Of a stretch of DNA of 64,000 bases, positions 47,014 to 57,831 are shown one piece after another. The position numbers and the translations under genes are program-made. The notes beneath the pieces were generated by a model that was not told where the DNA came from, made no database searches, and saw only the letters and a list, made by a program, of their open reading frames with translations. Numbering within the stretch: position 1 is the first letter of the stretch; every line of letters begins with the position of its first letter. The DNA comes from Pinus tabuliformis (lineage: Eukaryota > Streptophyta > Pinopsida > Pinales > Pinaceae). The DNA lies in contig CM062814.1 of NCBI GenBank assembly GCA_031772625.1, positions 819,338,757 through 819,402,756 of the forward strand, written 5' to 3'.

Positions 47014-47835
47014 GCAATTTGTACCTGTGGAAATCCTATATATAAGAGGCATTCAACCTCATTTGGAGCACACATCCAACACATACAAAGAAGCAAGAAA
47101 ACGAGTTTGATCTTAAAAAGTAAATAAGTCCCAAGGCAAGCCAAGTTCAAGAAGGAAGCTAGAGTCAAAGTTTTTGGGTCTCTCTCTCTCTCTTAAGTGC
47201 AACGAAATTTTGAAGATGCTAGGTAAGAGTTGCTGGAAAGTTACTGGAAGTCGAAGTTGTTGAAAAGTTGTTGGAAAGTTGACGGAAAGTTTTTGGAGGA
47301 TGAAAGTTATTGGAAGTTGAAGTTGTTGAAAAGTTTTTGGGGTCAAAGTTGATGGAAAAGTTGTTGGGGTTGAAGTTGCTGCTAAACTTGTTGGCGTTTA
47401 GGTTGTTGCGGTCAAAGTTGTTGGAGATGTTGTTGGGGTTGAAGTTGTTGCTGGAAAGCTAAATCTTTTTGTTGTAAGATGTGTAAGGAAATCTCATCAA
47501 GAAGGAAGGTTGACTTGGCCTTGGAGGGGTTTTTGTTAAGGGTATTTGGGCTTGGAATTTGTCATTTGAAGATTCTATAAGAAGAGAAGAAGTCTTGTGA
47601 GTTTTCCTCTCAAAAGGAGAGTTTTTGGCCCTAGATAGCAACCTACATTTTGTGTCCTCTTGTCTCTTTGATATTAATTCTTTGGTAGTTGTTTAATGAT
47701 GGAAAGCACAATAATAATCAAGTTAAAGAAGAAGTTAATCAAGTTAAATAAAAATACATCATCGACAGTTATCAAAGTAAAGAAATCACCTAATCTGTAT
47801 TCCCCTAGATTTATCAACACCCTCTTATATTTACT
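47014..47835. other. LTR-like promoter sequence with GTTGTTGGAAGTT repeats
   Basis: A clear TATA motif (cctatatataagagg, 47034-47048) is followed at 47215-47465 by many irregular repeats of gttgttggaaagttg/gttgaagttg. This could be an LTR fragment (possible ends TGTACC at 47020 and CCTACA near 47647), but the flanks CAATT and TTTTG do not match. No ORF of interest. Confidence 0.4.
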
Positions 47836-49205
47836 CAAAAGGATATTGAGTTATTATTGAAGCCAATAACAGAAGAGGAAATTTAGACAGTTCTAAAATC
47901 TTTCAGTGAAAATAAAGCTCATGGTCTAGATGGATTTTCATCTCACTTCTATCAGCACTACTAGAAAATTATCAAAGTGGACTTATGTGGGATGATCAAT
48001 TACGTGTTCTGCCACTCCAAGATGGGAGGAGGGATCAACTCCACCTTTCCTCGTGTTGGTGACAAAATAGGTCAAGCCCTATTCCCTTTCTAGGTTTCAA
48101 CCTATTCCTCTTTGTAATGTTTCTTATAAAATTGTGTCAAAAATTATTGCATCTCGACTTAAGATGTTATTTCCTATTCTAATTTCAAAAAATCAAGGAG
48201 GTTTTGTAAGCAAAAGACAAATAGTGGATAACATCATTTTGGTGCAAGAAGTTATTCCCTTAAGCAAAAGTAGGAAAGAAAAAGAAATAGTCATCAAGTT
48301 AGACATGGGTAATGCCTTCGATAAAGTAATATACTCCTTCTTATTTGTTATTGTAAAGAAATTTGGCTTTGTTATTAGTTGGATAGAAAACTTCATTGAG
48401 GGAATTAGGATATCTGCATTAGCCAATGGTATATTGGAGGGATTCTTTAAGGATTCTCTTATGATCAACAAGGACACCCCCTATCTCCTTTGTTGTATAT
48501 TATTATGACAGATTCTTTGAGAAAAAATATGGAAAAATAAAGGAGACTAAGGACCTTACTAGAGATCAAATTCACCAGAGGGTAAAGAGTTTAAGTTACT
48601 CTCAATTTGTTGATGACACTTCATTGTTAGTGGGAGCCTAACTGGCCATTGAAAATCATTTTAGATTGAAACAAAATAGTTCTTTCTGTAGCCTTAAGAG
48701 GGATAATTAATGTAAATAAACTATTTACACATAGAATATCAGTCCTAATGTACAAATACTCTTGAATCAATTACTGGGATTTATGGTTCTAGAGTCTTGG
48801 TCCTCATTCTCTTACGTGGGGATCCCCATTCCTCTAAATCTATTCACTAATTATTTATGGGCTCCATTACTTGACATAATTAAATCAATTTTTTCTCAAT
48901 AGGGAGTGTAATGATGGAATCCAACTAAAAAAGTTATCTTAATCTAATATATCATTTCAAATTTTCCTCTTTATGAATTCACTACTTTATTGGGTCCTAA
49001 AGGAGTTAAAGATTCCCTTCTCATAGAAATAAGGAAATTCCTTTGGCAAGGCTGGAAATAAGACTCCAAAAGATTTCATTTAATTAAATGGGTTGTTGTA
49101 CACTCCAAAAACCCATGGGGGCCTAGGCATTAAATACATATCCCTTATGAATTTAGAAATGGATGGAAAGCTAGCTTAGAGGCTTATTTCAGGAAAAAAT
49201 GACTA
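47836..49205 (+). pseudogene. L1-type LINE reverse transcriptase fragment
   Basis: Visible in order: PITEEEI.TVLKSFSENKA.G.DGFSSHFYQ (about 47860-47960), FRPIPLCNVSYKIVSKIIA (48080-48150), SKNQGGFVSKRQIVDNIIL and KLDMGNAFDKV (48134-48508), SYSQFVDDTSLLVGA (48590-48640, the FxDD catalytic box) and LLIEIRKFLWQG (49020-49055). The 5' endonuclease domain and the 3' end with poly(A) are missing. Element G's LTR follows at 49221. Stops and shifts are frequent. Confidence 0.8.
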
Positions 49206-49220
49206 GTGGGAGGAATTCCT

Positions 49221-50478
49221 TGATGTGAAGATAAATACCCTCTGTGGACAGAGGCGATCTCTCTAGCCAAATGAGTGGGTCTAGCAAAAAATTGAACAAA
49301 CTAATGCGGACTTTCCTAGCTTATGTTTAAAAATGCAGAGAGAGAGAGAAACCTACCTCGCTCTGATGCTAATTGCTCACTCCTTTGGTGATGGCTTAGA
49401 TCCCTTAGCTTTCAAGCTTTCTCTTTGGTGATGGCTTAGATCCCTCTGTGGATAGAGGCGATCTCTCTAGCCAAATGAGTGGGTCTAGCAAAAAATTGAA
49501 CAAACTAATGCGGACTTTCCTAGCTTATGTTTAAAAATGCAGAGAGAGAGAGAAACCTACCTCGCTCTGATGCTAATTGCTCAATCCTTTGGTGATGGCT
49601 TAGATACCTTAGCTTTCAAGCTTTATCTTTGCTTATTCCTTACGTCCGAGTACCTGTGAAAGAGATCAAAAGACAATACAAGATACAAGAGCATACATAG
49701 TCTATATCAAACATAAACTGCTTGATAGATCAAGGAGTATCAAGTTAAATGCATAAATATTTATACATTTATGGAAAGGAACATCAAATTTATTTATTAA
49801 TGAATCAAAAAGGGAAGCATACAACCATTGCCTTGATGTTGGAGACCTCATTTTGGTGGATGTCCAAGTCCAAGCCAAGACTCTTCAAGCACTCCTTCTC
49901 CAAGTTAGATGGGCAACATTTAGGCATAATCTCAGCATAGGAATGCAAGCAATCAATGACCAACCATTTGGGAATGGAGGGGATTTGATTTATAGGAAGG
50001 GAGAGGGAGTTAGGGATCCACAAAAGAGGGAGGAAGGTCCACATCTCAAGGGGAAGGCCCTTAAAGGTAGGATCAAGAGCTCCAAATGGGAGAGCTCGAC
50101 CATATCTCTACCCAACAACATCCAACTCATTTTTTCTCGAAGTTTCCAGCATACAAAGCTTCTCCTCCATTTTGAGAAAACCTACTAGAAGAGGTTCGAT
50201 GCGGGTTTTCATGTCAAAACCCGCTTTAGTAGCACTAAGTCAAAGAACTACAGCCTTCCATCAGCACGAGCAAGCAATGGAGAGGAGAGCTCTGGTCCTG
50301 AAATTTAGGGTTTCAGTCAACCTTCTATAGAATTGACTTAGGGCAGTTTTTCTTCCATTCTTTGGGGATGTTTCAATATGTGTTTCATGATGAATAAACA
50401 TCACAGTTGTCAATAGTTTGGCACTTTGAGATGTTGAATAGGAAGTGAATATGAGGTGTGACAAAATATTGTGTAACA
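49221..50478 (-). repeat. 3' LTR of element G (1258 bp)
   Basis: The plus-strand ends TGATGTGAAG and GTAACA correspond to TGTTGTGGAGG and GTAACA of the array LTRs, with ccctctgtggacagaggcgatc shared near the left end. A 204-bp direct duplication (49238-49441, 49442-49645) lengthens it. Open frames at 49749-50188 are not supported as genes. Confidence 0.72.
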
Positions 50479-52735
50479 GATGCCCCCTAAAGCATGACGA
50501 CAGAATAGGGAGTGATGAGTGAAATGTTTTACAAGTGAAGGCAAGGACCATAAAAACATCATCAGGAGACCTGCAAATTAAGCATATACATATACATATC
50601 TGACATCTCTGATATAGACATGCCTAATGATACATGAATAGGCATCAAACAATACATGAATCCACGACATGGGCGCATCCATCCGAATAGAAGGGATCAT
50701 GTGCATGGATCCACGATATGGACGCAACCATCCAAATAGAAAGGATCATATATATGGACCCATGGTATCGTCACAGCCATCCATATAATCTTGTGTACCA
50801 TCATGAATAAATCACAAATCCACACAACTTGGATTTTATCAGATGGAATCCAGCATCTTGAGCTCTATCCTGATCCAATCAATGTACGAATTCTAGCATG
50901 CAAATAGATGTGTCGAAGTTGAACATGATAGAAAACCACCCGATTACCGGTCAATGATGTAAACCGTTAACAGGCACAAGAGAAACCATCAATAATGACA
51001 ATGGATCTCAAGGTAAAATCACTACAATCCATAAGTTTGAAAAATGAAGTTGGAGTTGAACACCCATAAAATCATTCGATCGAAGGTTAATGATGTAAAC
51101 ATGTCGTTGAATACAAAGAAATTTCCATTGAGGCATACAAGCTCCAAGGTACTGGAAGGAGTTCCTAGATCATCTTCCTGGATAAGGAGCTGAAGTCGAC
51201 AGGAAGCGATCTGTCGAAGGAGGGTCATAATGTATCCCACATTATCAACATGAAACAAAGGATATAGTAGAGTAGGTAAGTTTGATTCAAGACTATGGTA
51301 GGAAGGTTAGACAGTGCATGAGAGATAAAAATTGCAGATAGGACTTCTCTTGAACATACTGGCAACACGACTCCGAAGTTTGGTAGAATTCGACTCAACA
51401 TGGGATCATAAGTCATTATGACAAAGAAATATAATCATATGAGAGGAAAAATGGATTAACCAAAACCAAGAATGCAAGTGACGAAGTGAGGATATCCCAA
51501 ACCTGACACGAGCAACAAATAAGTGTCATGTTCAAGAGCGACATGTTGCCTTTACATAAAATACAAGAGATGTTCGCTTTCATTTCCCCCCACTATTTCT
51601 AGTGAGTACCCCATTATTTTTTATCACAATATTGAAGGGGATAACATATGATTTCCATATAAGTTTATCCTTCAGATGAATCCATCCTAGTAAGTTTAAC
51701 GAGTCACAGGAAGGAGAAATTCGATCTCGTCTTGATGACAAGTCCTGCATCATTTAAGTTTTACAAGTCCGACAGAGGTGAAACTCGGCATCTTTTTCAT
51801 GTTTAGAGATTTTGAAAAAGAGATGAAAAAGAAAACTCCAAAGGTCCCTTTTCGTAAATCGTCTCTTGAATCCGAAAAGGTAGAAAATGATATTCAAGAT
51901 AACCTCTTAGCCATGTTCAACTAAGGTATTCCTTTATCATACAATAGTCTATCTCAGTCCCGAAAAGGGTTAAAATTACACTAAGTAAACATCATTTCAT
52001 TTACTTTAACGAGTTCGTAACGATAAGTACTCGACGATCTTTTCATGTTTCGAGAGTCGGAAAAGAGATTAAAGATGACTCCAAGGGGTTGCTTTTTTGT
52101 TTATTTTTTACGATTCCGAAAAAGTGATAAACTAAAACTCGTTGAATCAGTCATAATTAACCACTGTCACCATGTTCCATGACCTGTCGCTGTACAAATG
52201 AAACAAAGATTACCAATTTTGAGGAAAAATATTAAAATATAAGTGAAATATGCCCTAATTTGGTAGAAATATCATTTAAAAACTTATAAAAGCCCAAAAA
52301 CGTAAATCATTTTCACCATTTTACCATTTTGCAAATAAGAGAGCACTTTTACCCTATTTTACCTCAATCTTTAGGTGAAGAGTTCGATCAATCCTGAACA
52401 CCGTTTGCTGCAAGTAAGAGATTTGTCTCTTCCCTTCAATTTGGTTGTATTTTTATGCATTTTCATCCATAGACTAGCTTGCATGGAGGGCTTAGCAAAA
52501 ATTCATGTCGAGGGCGACTAGCATGGCTTTTACCCATAGGACCCGCACTGCTCACCATGTGGCCAATTGGGGAGGTGTGGAAAAATATATAGACAGTTGT
52601 GCTAGCGCAAAGTTGCGATTTTTTTGGAAAAATCTCCACATTTAATGATTTATTTCCTGATTTTCTTCCATAGAAACTCCTGAAATGTTGTTTGATGGAT
52701 GTTTTACAGGTTAATCAACCAAAAATGGTGATCGA
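50479..52735 (-). other. 3' untranslated part of element G with repeats
   Basis: The first about 55 bp (gatgccccctaaagcatga...gtgaaatg) match the array's internal segment. Three degenerate 48-50 bp units (ccacgatatggacgcaacc, 50655-50790) follow. A roughly 242-bp unit is duplicated at about 51760-51885 and 52002-52130 (cttttcatgttt.gagag, gattccgaaaa). No gene. Confidence 0.6.
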
Positions 52736-53995
52736 ATGGAAAGAAAAAGGACTCGAATCAAATCCAAAGACCTTCAAGCATCTCAAGACCCAAATTACAT
52801 TGTTTCCCTTCAAGAATGTGGGTTACTAAAATTCTTTCAAATTCCTAGGATTAGGAGCCAGGTAGAGTTATTGTAGCATTTGATTAGTTGGTGGGATGTG
52901 GATTGCCAACTATTCATGATTGGGGACCAAGAACTCGAAATAGATGTCATAGAAATTTATTTCATTACTGGTTTGTCTAGAAAGGGACAACAGATTCAAT
53001 TGTCTGGTTCTCGCACTGGAGGGGAGAGCACGAATATGTTGATTGTGAGACATTGTGCAGGCACTCGAAAAACCAAGAGTGGGAAGATAGATATAAAGAC
53101 CATCACTAATCTCCCACGATGAACAATCCTTCATACTATGGCCCGAATAGCTAGGGCTTAGGCATTACATGAAGCAACAAAGTCTCATTTCTAGTATGCC
53201 ATTGATTGTTTAAGTCCCACGGTTTTCAATTGGTGTGAGGGTTTGTTGGTCAATATGAAGAGCCAACTTACGAAGTGAAAGTCAGGAAAGCTGAAACAAT
53301 TCAGCTTCAGATCCATCTTGGTGACGTTCTTCTTGGAACGTGTTCCATTGTTTCGATATCAGTGGATAGAAGTGGATGCAACAACGCCTAGAGATCCACA
53401 ATTGATGAGATGGGGTGAGTCGATGCCTCGGCAGGGAGGCGGTCAACGAATGTCTTTTCCCCCAACATTTTTTGGATGGTTGCAACAATAGCTAATCATG
53501 ATAGCTGATTGAGCATATGCTGGCATAAATTTCCAAGGAGATCTTGATCTTCCACTTCCACCAGGTGCATAGTGGACTGATGCAAGTAAAAACTAGTTTT
53601 TAAAGTTTTTGAAGTTTTTAATTTTTTTTTTATATGTGTATTGAGATTTGATACTTATGATTTTTGCAGATGTCGGACCAGAGAAACCTCCAGGGTTTCT
53701 CCGATAGCCAAGCGAGTGGTATGCCAGATAGAGGACCTTATGAGGAGGGCGCAGACCTGATCGTTGAGGTGGAACACAATCTGAAAGTCCTGACAAGGGG
53801 CATTCCAGAATATGCATCGATTGATGAGGTGCCACTACGATACCAGAGGCATATTGTAGGGGTACCCGTCAAACTGCGTCAGTTACTGAACCAAGTCATT
53901 AGAGTTGTGTCGTGCTATCATGAGGAGCATGTGGGCGAATAACCGTATCTAGTCTTTATTTCCCGCACTTATGTAGGCTTGAGAAACCATGTGTC
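52736..53995 (+). pseudogene. Antisense accessory ORF of element G
   Basis: ATG at 52736 starts MERKRTRIKSKDLQASQD. The frame passes VSLQECGLLKFFQIPRI, SWWDVDCQLFMIGDQELE, IYFITGLSRKGQ, KSGKIDIKTITNLP, then RYQWIEVDATTP and FPPTFFGWLQQ, with stops at about 52873, 53120, 53204 and 53490. A second open piece at 53670-53940 begins MSDQRNLQGF. The gap between them (53586-53669) is 84 bp, very AT-rich and has GT...TTTTTGCAG ends like a plant intron, although the phases do not join cleanly. The N-terminal half resembles the accessory ORF of element B. Function unknown. Confidence 0.5.
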
Positions 53996-54046
53996 TCAAA
54001 ACACCGTTATTGACATTTTGATGTAATAATTTTTTTACAAACACTA

Positions 54047-54048
<2 letters not shown>

Positions 54049-54093
<45 letters not shown>
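54049..54093. repeat. (TA)n microsatellite
   Basis: About 45 bp of uninterrupted TA in unit 1 of the 288-bp duplication. Confidence 0.95.
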
Positions 54094-54096
<3 letters not shown>

Positions 54097-54326
54097 TTCT
54101 TGTTATGTTCACTATGTAATGGTTTTTGTTTTACATACGTCGCAAATGTCTATCTAATTCATAATTAGTCAGTTACTGAACCGAGTCATTAGAGTTGTGT
54201 CATGCTATCGTGAGCACCATGTGAGCGAATAACTGTCTCTAGTCTTTATTTCCCGCACTTATGTAGGCTTAAGAAGCCATGTGTCTCAAAACACAGTTTT
54301 TGACATTTTGATGTAATAAACTTTTT

Positions 54327-54331
<5 letters not shown>

Positions 54332-54357
<26 letters not shown>
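54332..54357. repeat. (CT)n microsatellite
   Basis: About 26 bp of CT followed by a short TA run, at the equivalent position in unit 2 of the duplication. Confidence 0.95.
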
Positions 54358-54365
<8 letters not shown>

Positions 54366-54413
54366 GTACATGTTTCCTTGTTATGTTCACTATGTGATGG
54401 CTTTTATTTTACA

Positions 54414-54837
54414 TATGTCGCAGATGTCTATCTAATACATAATTAGCCAATGTATCTATTAATGTGTTCAAACGTCTCAAAATATGATGATAAGTGATAT
54501 AATCAAAATATCATTCCAAAAGATGAAATCGCAAATACATTCTCAAAATTTGAGGGTTTCTAACTGAGTATTGTCTGTTAAGTTGTAGTACAATGAGATG
54601 TGAATCAAGATTAACAACTAACTCTCTAATGCCAAGAGCAATGGCTTCTGACAAAATCTCGGTAACAACACTAGATTCGACAATGTTATTAGTAGTACAA
54701 CCTAAACATATGCCTTGTAAATTCACTAGCTCACCATTAAGGTCATATATTGCCCATGCAACGAAAGATAAATTATGTGTACTACGATAAGCTCCATTAG
54801 TGAAACCGACATAAAGGTTCGATGACATTTTCAAACC
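54414..54837 (-). pseudogene. Second, plant-type RNase H (aRNH) of element G
   Basis: The minus frame reads NLYVGFTNGAYR, FVAWAIYDLNGELVNLQGI, GCTTNNIVESSVVTEILSEA, GIRELVVNLDSHLIVLQL, then after a stop (54511-54513) YFDYITYHHILRRLNTLIDT and LANYVLDRHL. This is the additional RNase H of Tat elements and is distinct from the Ty3 RNase H. The first Asp (TDG) reads TNG and the central E of N-N-x-x-E remains. No integrase follows before the accessory ORF, so that part is deleted or displaced. Confidence 0.72.
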
Positions 54838-54857
54838 AAGTAAAACACATGGTAAGA

Positions 54858-55468
54858 TGATCTAGGTGGATATTGGTGGCCACCCACCTATTCCACCCAG
54901 ACCTCTAGTCAGTTTCATTTGTTTCTTTTTTTATTTCATCATTTACTATTTTTAGCAGTTTTTCGGGTCCTGAACTTTCGGAGGAGTTTTGACCCCCTAA
55001 ACGACATTTTTTTAGGTCCGTTGAAGGCCCATAGCCTTTGGTAAGGGCCCATGACAAAAGTTGTAGTGCTTGGAGAGACCTTTCCAACAAGGTATCATAC
55101 ACGCCAAATAGAGATAATATGACCAAGTTATGATTCCAAGAAGTTGGCTACCCAACTAATCCCAACGGGGCCCACAGACTCTTGGTGTTACATCTCCTTG
55201 GGTTAGTTTTTTTTGTTGTTTAGGGTTTCCTCATGTTTTTCAATAATAAATAGGCCCTTTGGCCTCATTGTGACACAGGTCAGAGGCATGTAGCCACCAC
55301 ATCTCTTCTCAGAGATAAGCTATCATCGCCAAAGCTATTCTTATTACCATTCTATTTGTAAGCATATTTCAATATTTGATATTAATGAAATGAAGTGTTA
55401 TTTCTGCTGCATCTTTGTATTTATGGTTATATCTATAATTTTTTGGTTTCTTGTTTAAATTCAGATTA
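54858..55468 (+). repeat. 5' LTR of element F (611 bp)
   Basis: It begins TGATCTAGGTGGATATTGG and ends AAATTCAGATTA. The solo copy at 60415-60974 keeps the intact GATCA end, which fixes this boundary one base before the PBS. Open frames in it are chance. Confidence 0.85.
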
Positions 55469-55469
55469 G

Positions 55470-55481
55470 TGGTATTAGAGC
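55470..55481 (+). other. Primer-binding site of element F, initiator-Met type
   Basis: TGGTATTAGAGC, one base from the canonical plant initiator tRNA-Met complement, lies one base after the LTR. Confidence 0.78.
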
Positions 55482-55599
55482 GATCTGCTCTTTCTCTGTT
55501 TTTCTTTTCATGTCACCAACGAGGTCGGGATATAAGGAGTTAGGGCTTGAACTAGTCGAACCTTTGCAAGACCAACCTCGCAAATCTTGACGACCTCTC

Positions 55600-56652
55600 A
55601 TGAAAGAAGAAAAGAAAGACAAGGGGGAAGGAGATCCTTTCAAAATCTTACTTGAAGAAGCCCTCGAGCGACAGAGGAACACGATGATGGACAACTTTTC
55701 CCATATCCTTCAGCGACTACCCAAGGGTGACACATCTACTTCCAAAAGCTACTCTGGAAGTGCCACACCCTTTAAGATAAAAGTTAACTTTAACATTCCC
55801 ATATTTGAGAGTCAGATAGATGCAAACGCCATAGATAAATGGTTAAATTTGCTAGAAGGATATTTTTCTGTTCATGATTTTTCCAACCAGGAAAAGATTA
55901 CTTTTTCTCTTCTCAAATCTGCCCCCCACGTCAAGGACTGGTGGGAAACCTATTGTGATCAGAAGGATGAAAGTACACCCTCATTATTTTCGGTTTCACC
56001 CAGTTGGGATTCATTCCGGGACACCACCAATAAGAGTAATACCCTGTCGGGAGGTATGAGGATAAATACATAAAGTGGACCACACTGCGACAAGGAAGGG
56101 ACCAAGATGTGTCAGAGTTTACCAATGTTTTTCATACCCTTTGTACGAAGTTGGGTATCAAGGATTCTGAGAAACATTTGATACTTAAGTACCGCTTATT
56201 CCTACACAGGTACATCCAGGATGAGATGGAGTTCCTGGACATCTCCTCGCTCGGCACGACATATCGATATGCTGTCAATATCGAGAAGAAGCTTAAACAG
56301 AAAAAATCGAGACTTTGGATCTGTGAATCTGAAGCAAGGAATAGGCACCCCCAAACTGCAGAACAAAGGGCAAAGCCAAGGCAGGGCAACCCAAGACAAC
56401 CTGTCAAAGCTGCAAGCAAAGAACAACACCACAAAGACAAAGAAGGACATGAGAAAGTGGTGTGAGTTCTGTAAGAGCTCCACTCACAACACAAGTGAGT
56501 GTCGGGCCAATCAGTCGCTGGTGCCCGAGATGAAGGCTTCTGAGTCCGATGCATGTTTTGAATCTGAGTCAGAACCTGACAAGGGGAATTACAAAGGGAA
56601 GCATATCATTGACACAGAGTCCAGTGCCATTGTGGCCACCACCAAGATCTAG
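55600..56652 (+). pseudogene. gag of element F
   Basis: Open pieces at 55600-56073, 56109-56465 and 56221-56652 lie in shifting frames. The capsid includes IPIFESQIDANAIDKWLNLL, VKDWWETYCDQK and PSWDSFRD. A second part reads ISSLGTTYRYAVNIEKKLKQ. A CX2CX4HX4C zinc knuckle is intact at 56461-56502 (CEFCKSSTHNTSEC). A shift near 56050-56100 and another near 56320 break it. Confidence 0.78.
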
Positions 56653-57216
56653 AAGATTGAGCCTGAAGATCCAGAAGAGGGAGAGTTCTTATTCCACTTA
56701 CAAACGTGGGTGAAGGTTTCTTCGCCATAGTTCATTGTAGATAGTGGGAGCCAAAAGAACCTCATTTCAACATAGGTCATGAAGTGGCTAGGCCTACCGA
56801 CTGCAGCACATCTGAAGTTGTATACCATCAGGTGGCTTCACCAAGGATGAGATCTCCACGTCAACCAATAGTTCCACCTTCCTTATAGCATCAATCCTTT
56901 CACGGATGAGGTACTGTGTGAGGTTTCTCCTCTTGAAGTTTGTGATGTATTATTAGGATAACCATACTTATGGAAGCGACATGTTGCATATGAGTCTAGA
57001 CTTCGCTCTGTTATTATTTCTTTGGGTACTAAGTTATACAGGATACCGTAGGTAGCCCCACCTACCACCATCTCTTTGATCTCTATTAAGAAATGTAGTG
57101 AGGTCATCTCCCATAATGGGAAATTTGTTTTCTTTCTTATTCTCTCTCAAAATAAGGGGAAGGTCGTAGCCATATCCATGGTCCTCGGGAAGGGTTCCTC
57201 CGAGCAGTAGAAGCAA
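56653..57216 (+). pseudogene. Protease region of element F
   Basis: The frame from TAG at about 56650 reads KIEPEDPEEGEFLFHLQTW, then FIVDSGSQKNLIS with the intact D-S-G (about 56731-56770), VMKWLGLPT and EVCDVLLG. At least five stops interrupt it before 57216. Confidence 0.72.
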
Positions 57217-57831
57217 GTGGATACAGTCGTGGAAGAATACAGGGACATCTTCTCTTCACCCACAGGGGTACCCTTGCATTGTCAGGTCAAGCACTCAATC
57301 AATCTGACTCCCAGAGCACCTATACCCAACTGGCTGATATATCGCCGCTCCATTCTGGAAAATGAAGAGATCAAGCGGAAAATCCAAGAGTTGCTACAGA
57401 AAAAACACCTTACCGAAGCCCATCGGAAGCTCAAAACACTCCGATATGGTCCTTAAACCATTACCAAGGTTGTGGGAGACAATGCTTTTGAGCTCAACAT
57501 TCCCCCATTCCTTGGCCTGCACTCAGTGTTCAATGTGGATCGCCTTAAAACATACTTCCCACCATTGTTGGACACATCAGACATTGCAGAACAACTCACT
57601 CCAACAGAGTTAAACCCATACTACATGGAACATGCCACAACTGATTGGATTATGGACACATAGGTCAAGAATACTCACTAGCACTAGATCCAACTATATC
57701 AGTTTGTCAAAGCTGGCCAACTCCTGCACCAAGGCAAGTGGCTCACCGGGGACTATGTTCAACAGAAATTTCCTCACCTCATGGAGGCTCTGCATGCAAT
57801 GGGGACCATTGCTTCTGAAGGGGGGGAGGAA
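57217..57831 (+). pseudogene. RT N-terminus fused to integrase C-terminus (element F)
   Basis: The open frame 57217-57456 reads VVEEYRDIFSSPTGVPLHC, LIYRRSILENEEIKRKIQEL and LLQKKHL, the pre-RT segment. It then passes directly in frame into EAHRKLKTLRYGP, the GPY/F module of a chromovirus integrase tail. The tail continues in 57472-57663 (NAFELNIPPFLGLHSVFNVD) and about 57700-57815. The junction is near 57405-57415. A polypurine tract aaggggggaggaa (57819-57831) precedes the 3' LTR. RT palm, RNase H and integrase core are deleted. Confidence 0.78.

Larger units (their letters stand above)
53880..54455. repeat. About 288-bp direct duplication
   Basis: Unit 1 (53880-54167) and unit 2 (54168-54455) share cagttactgaacc.agtcattagag, ctagtctttatttcccgcac, cattttgatgtaata and ttgttatgttcactatgt. 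Each contains a microsatellite at the same place: (TA)n in unit 1 and (CT)n plus (TA)n in unit 2. The unit covers the tail of the accessory ORF and the tail of the RNase H. Confidence 0.75.
49221..54857 (-). mobile_element. Element G: 3' half of a Tat/Ogre-like LTR retrotransposon
   Basis: On the minus strand the order is plant-type RNase H (54837-54414), then a convergent plus-strand accessory ORF, a long untranslated stretch with repeats, a PPT (minus GGGGGCATC at 50479-50493) and a 3' LTR (50478-49221). LTR ends and PPT match the tandem array at 17526-24007, whose PBS is tRNA-Arg type. A second RNase H and an antisense accessory ORF between pol and 3' LTR are known traits of the Tat lineage (Retand, Grande, Ogre). 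The 5' part lies beyond element F, which inserted at 54858. Confidence 0.72.

Noticed and set aside
47020-47647. A defined solo LTR with ends TGTACC/CCTACA
   Set aside because: A TATA motif is present, but the flanks do not match and no partner copy is in the window, so I describe it only as LTR-like.
49749-50188. Plus-strand open frames within the LTR of element G
   Set aside because: They are inside the LTR and antisense to the element, with no recognisable domain.
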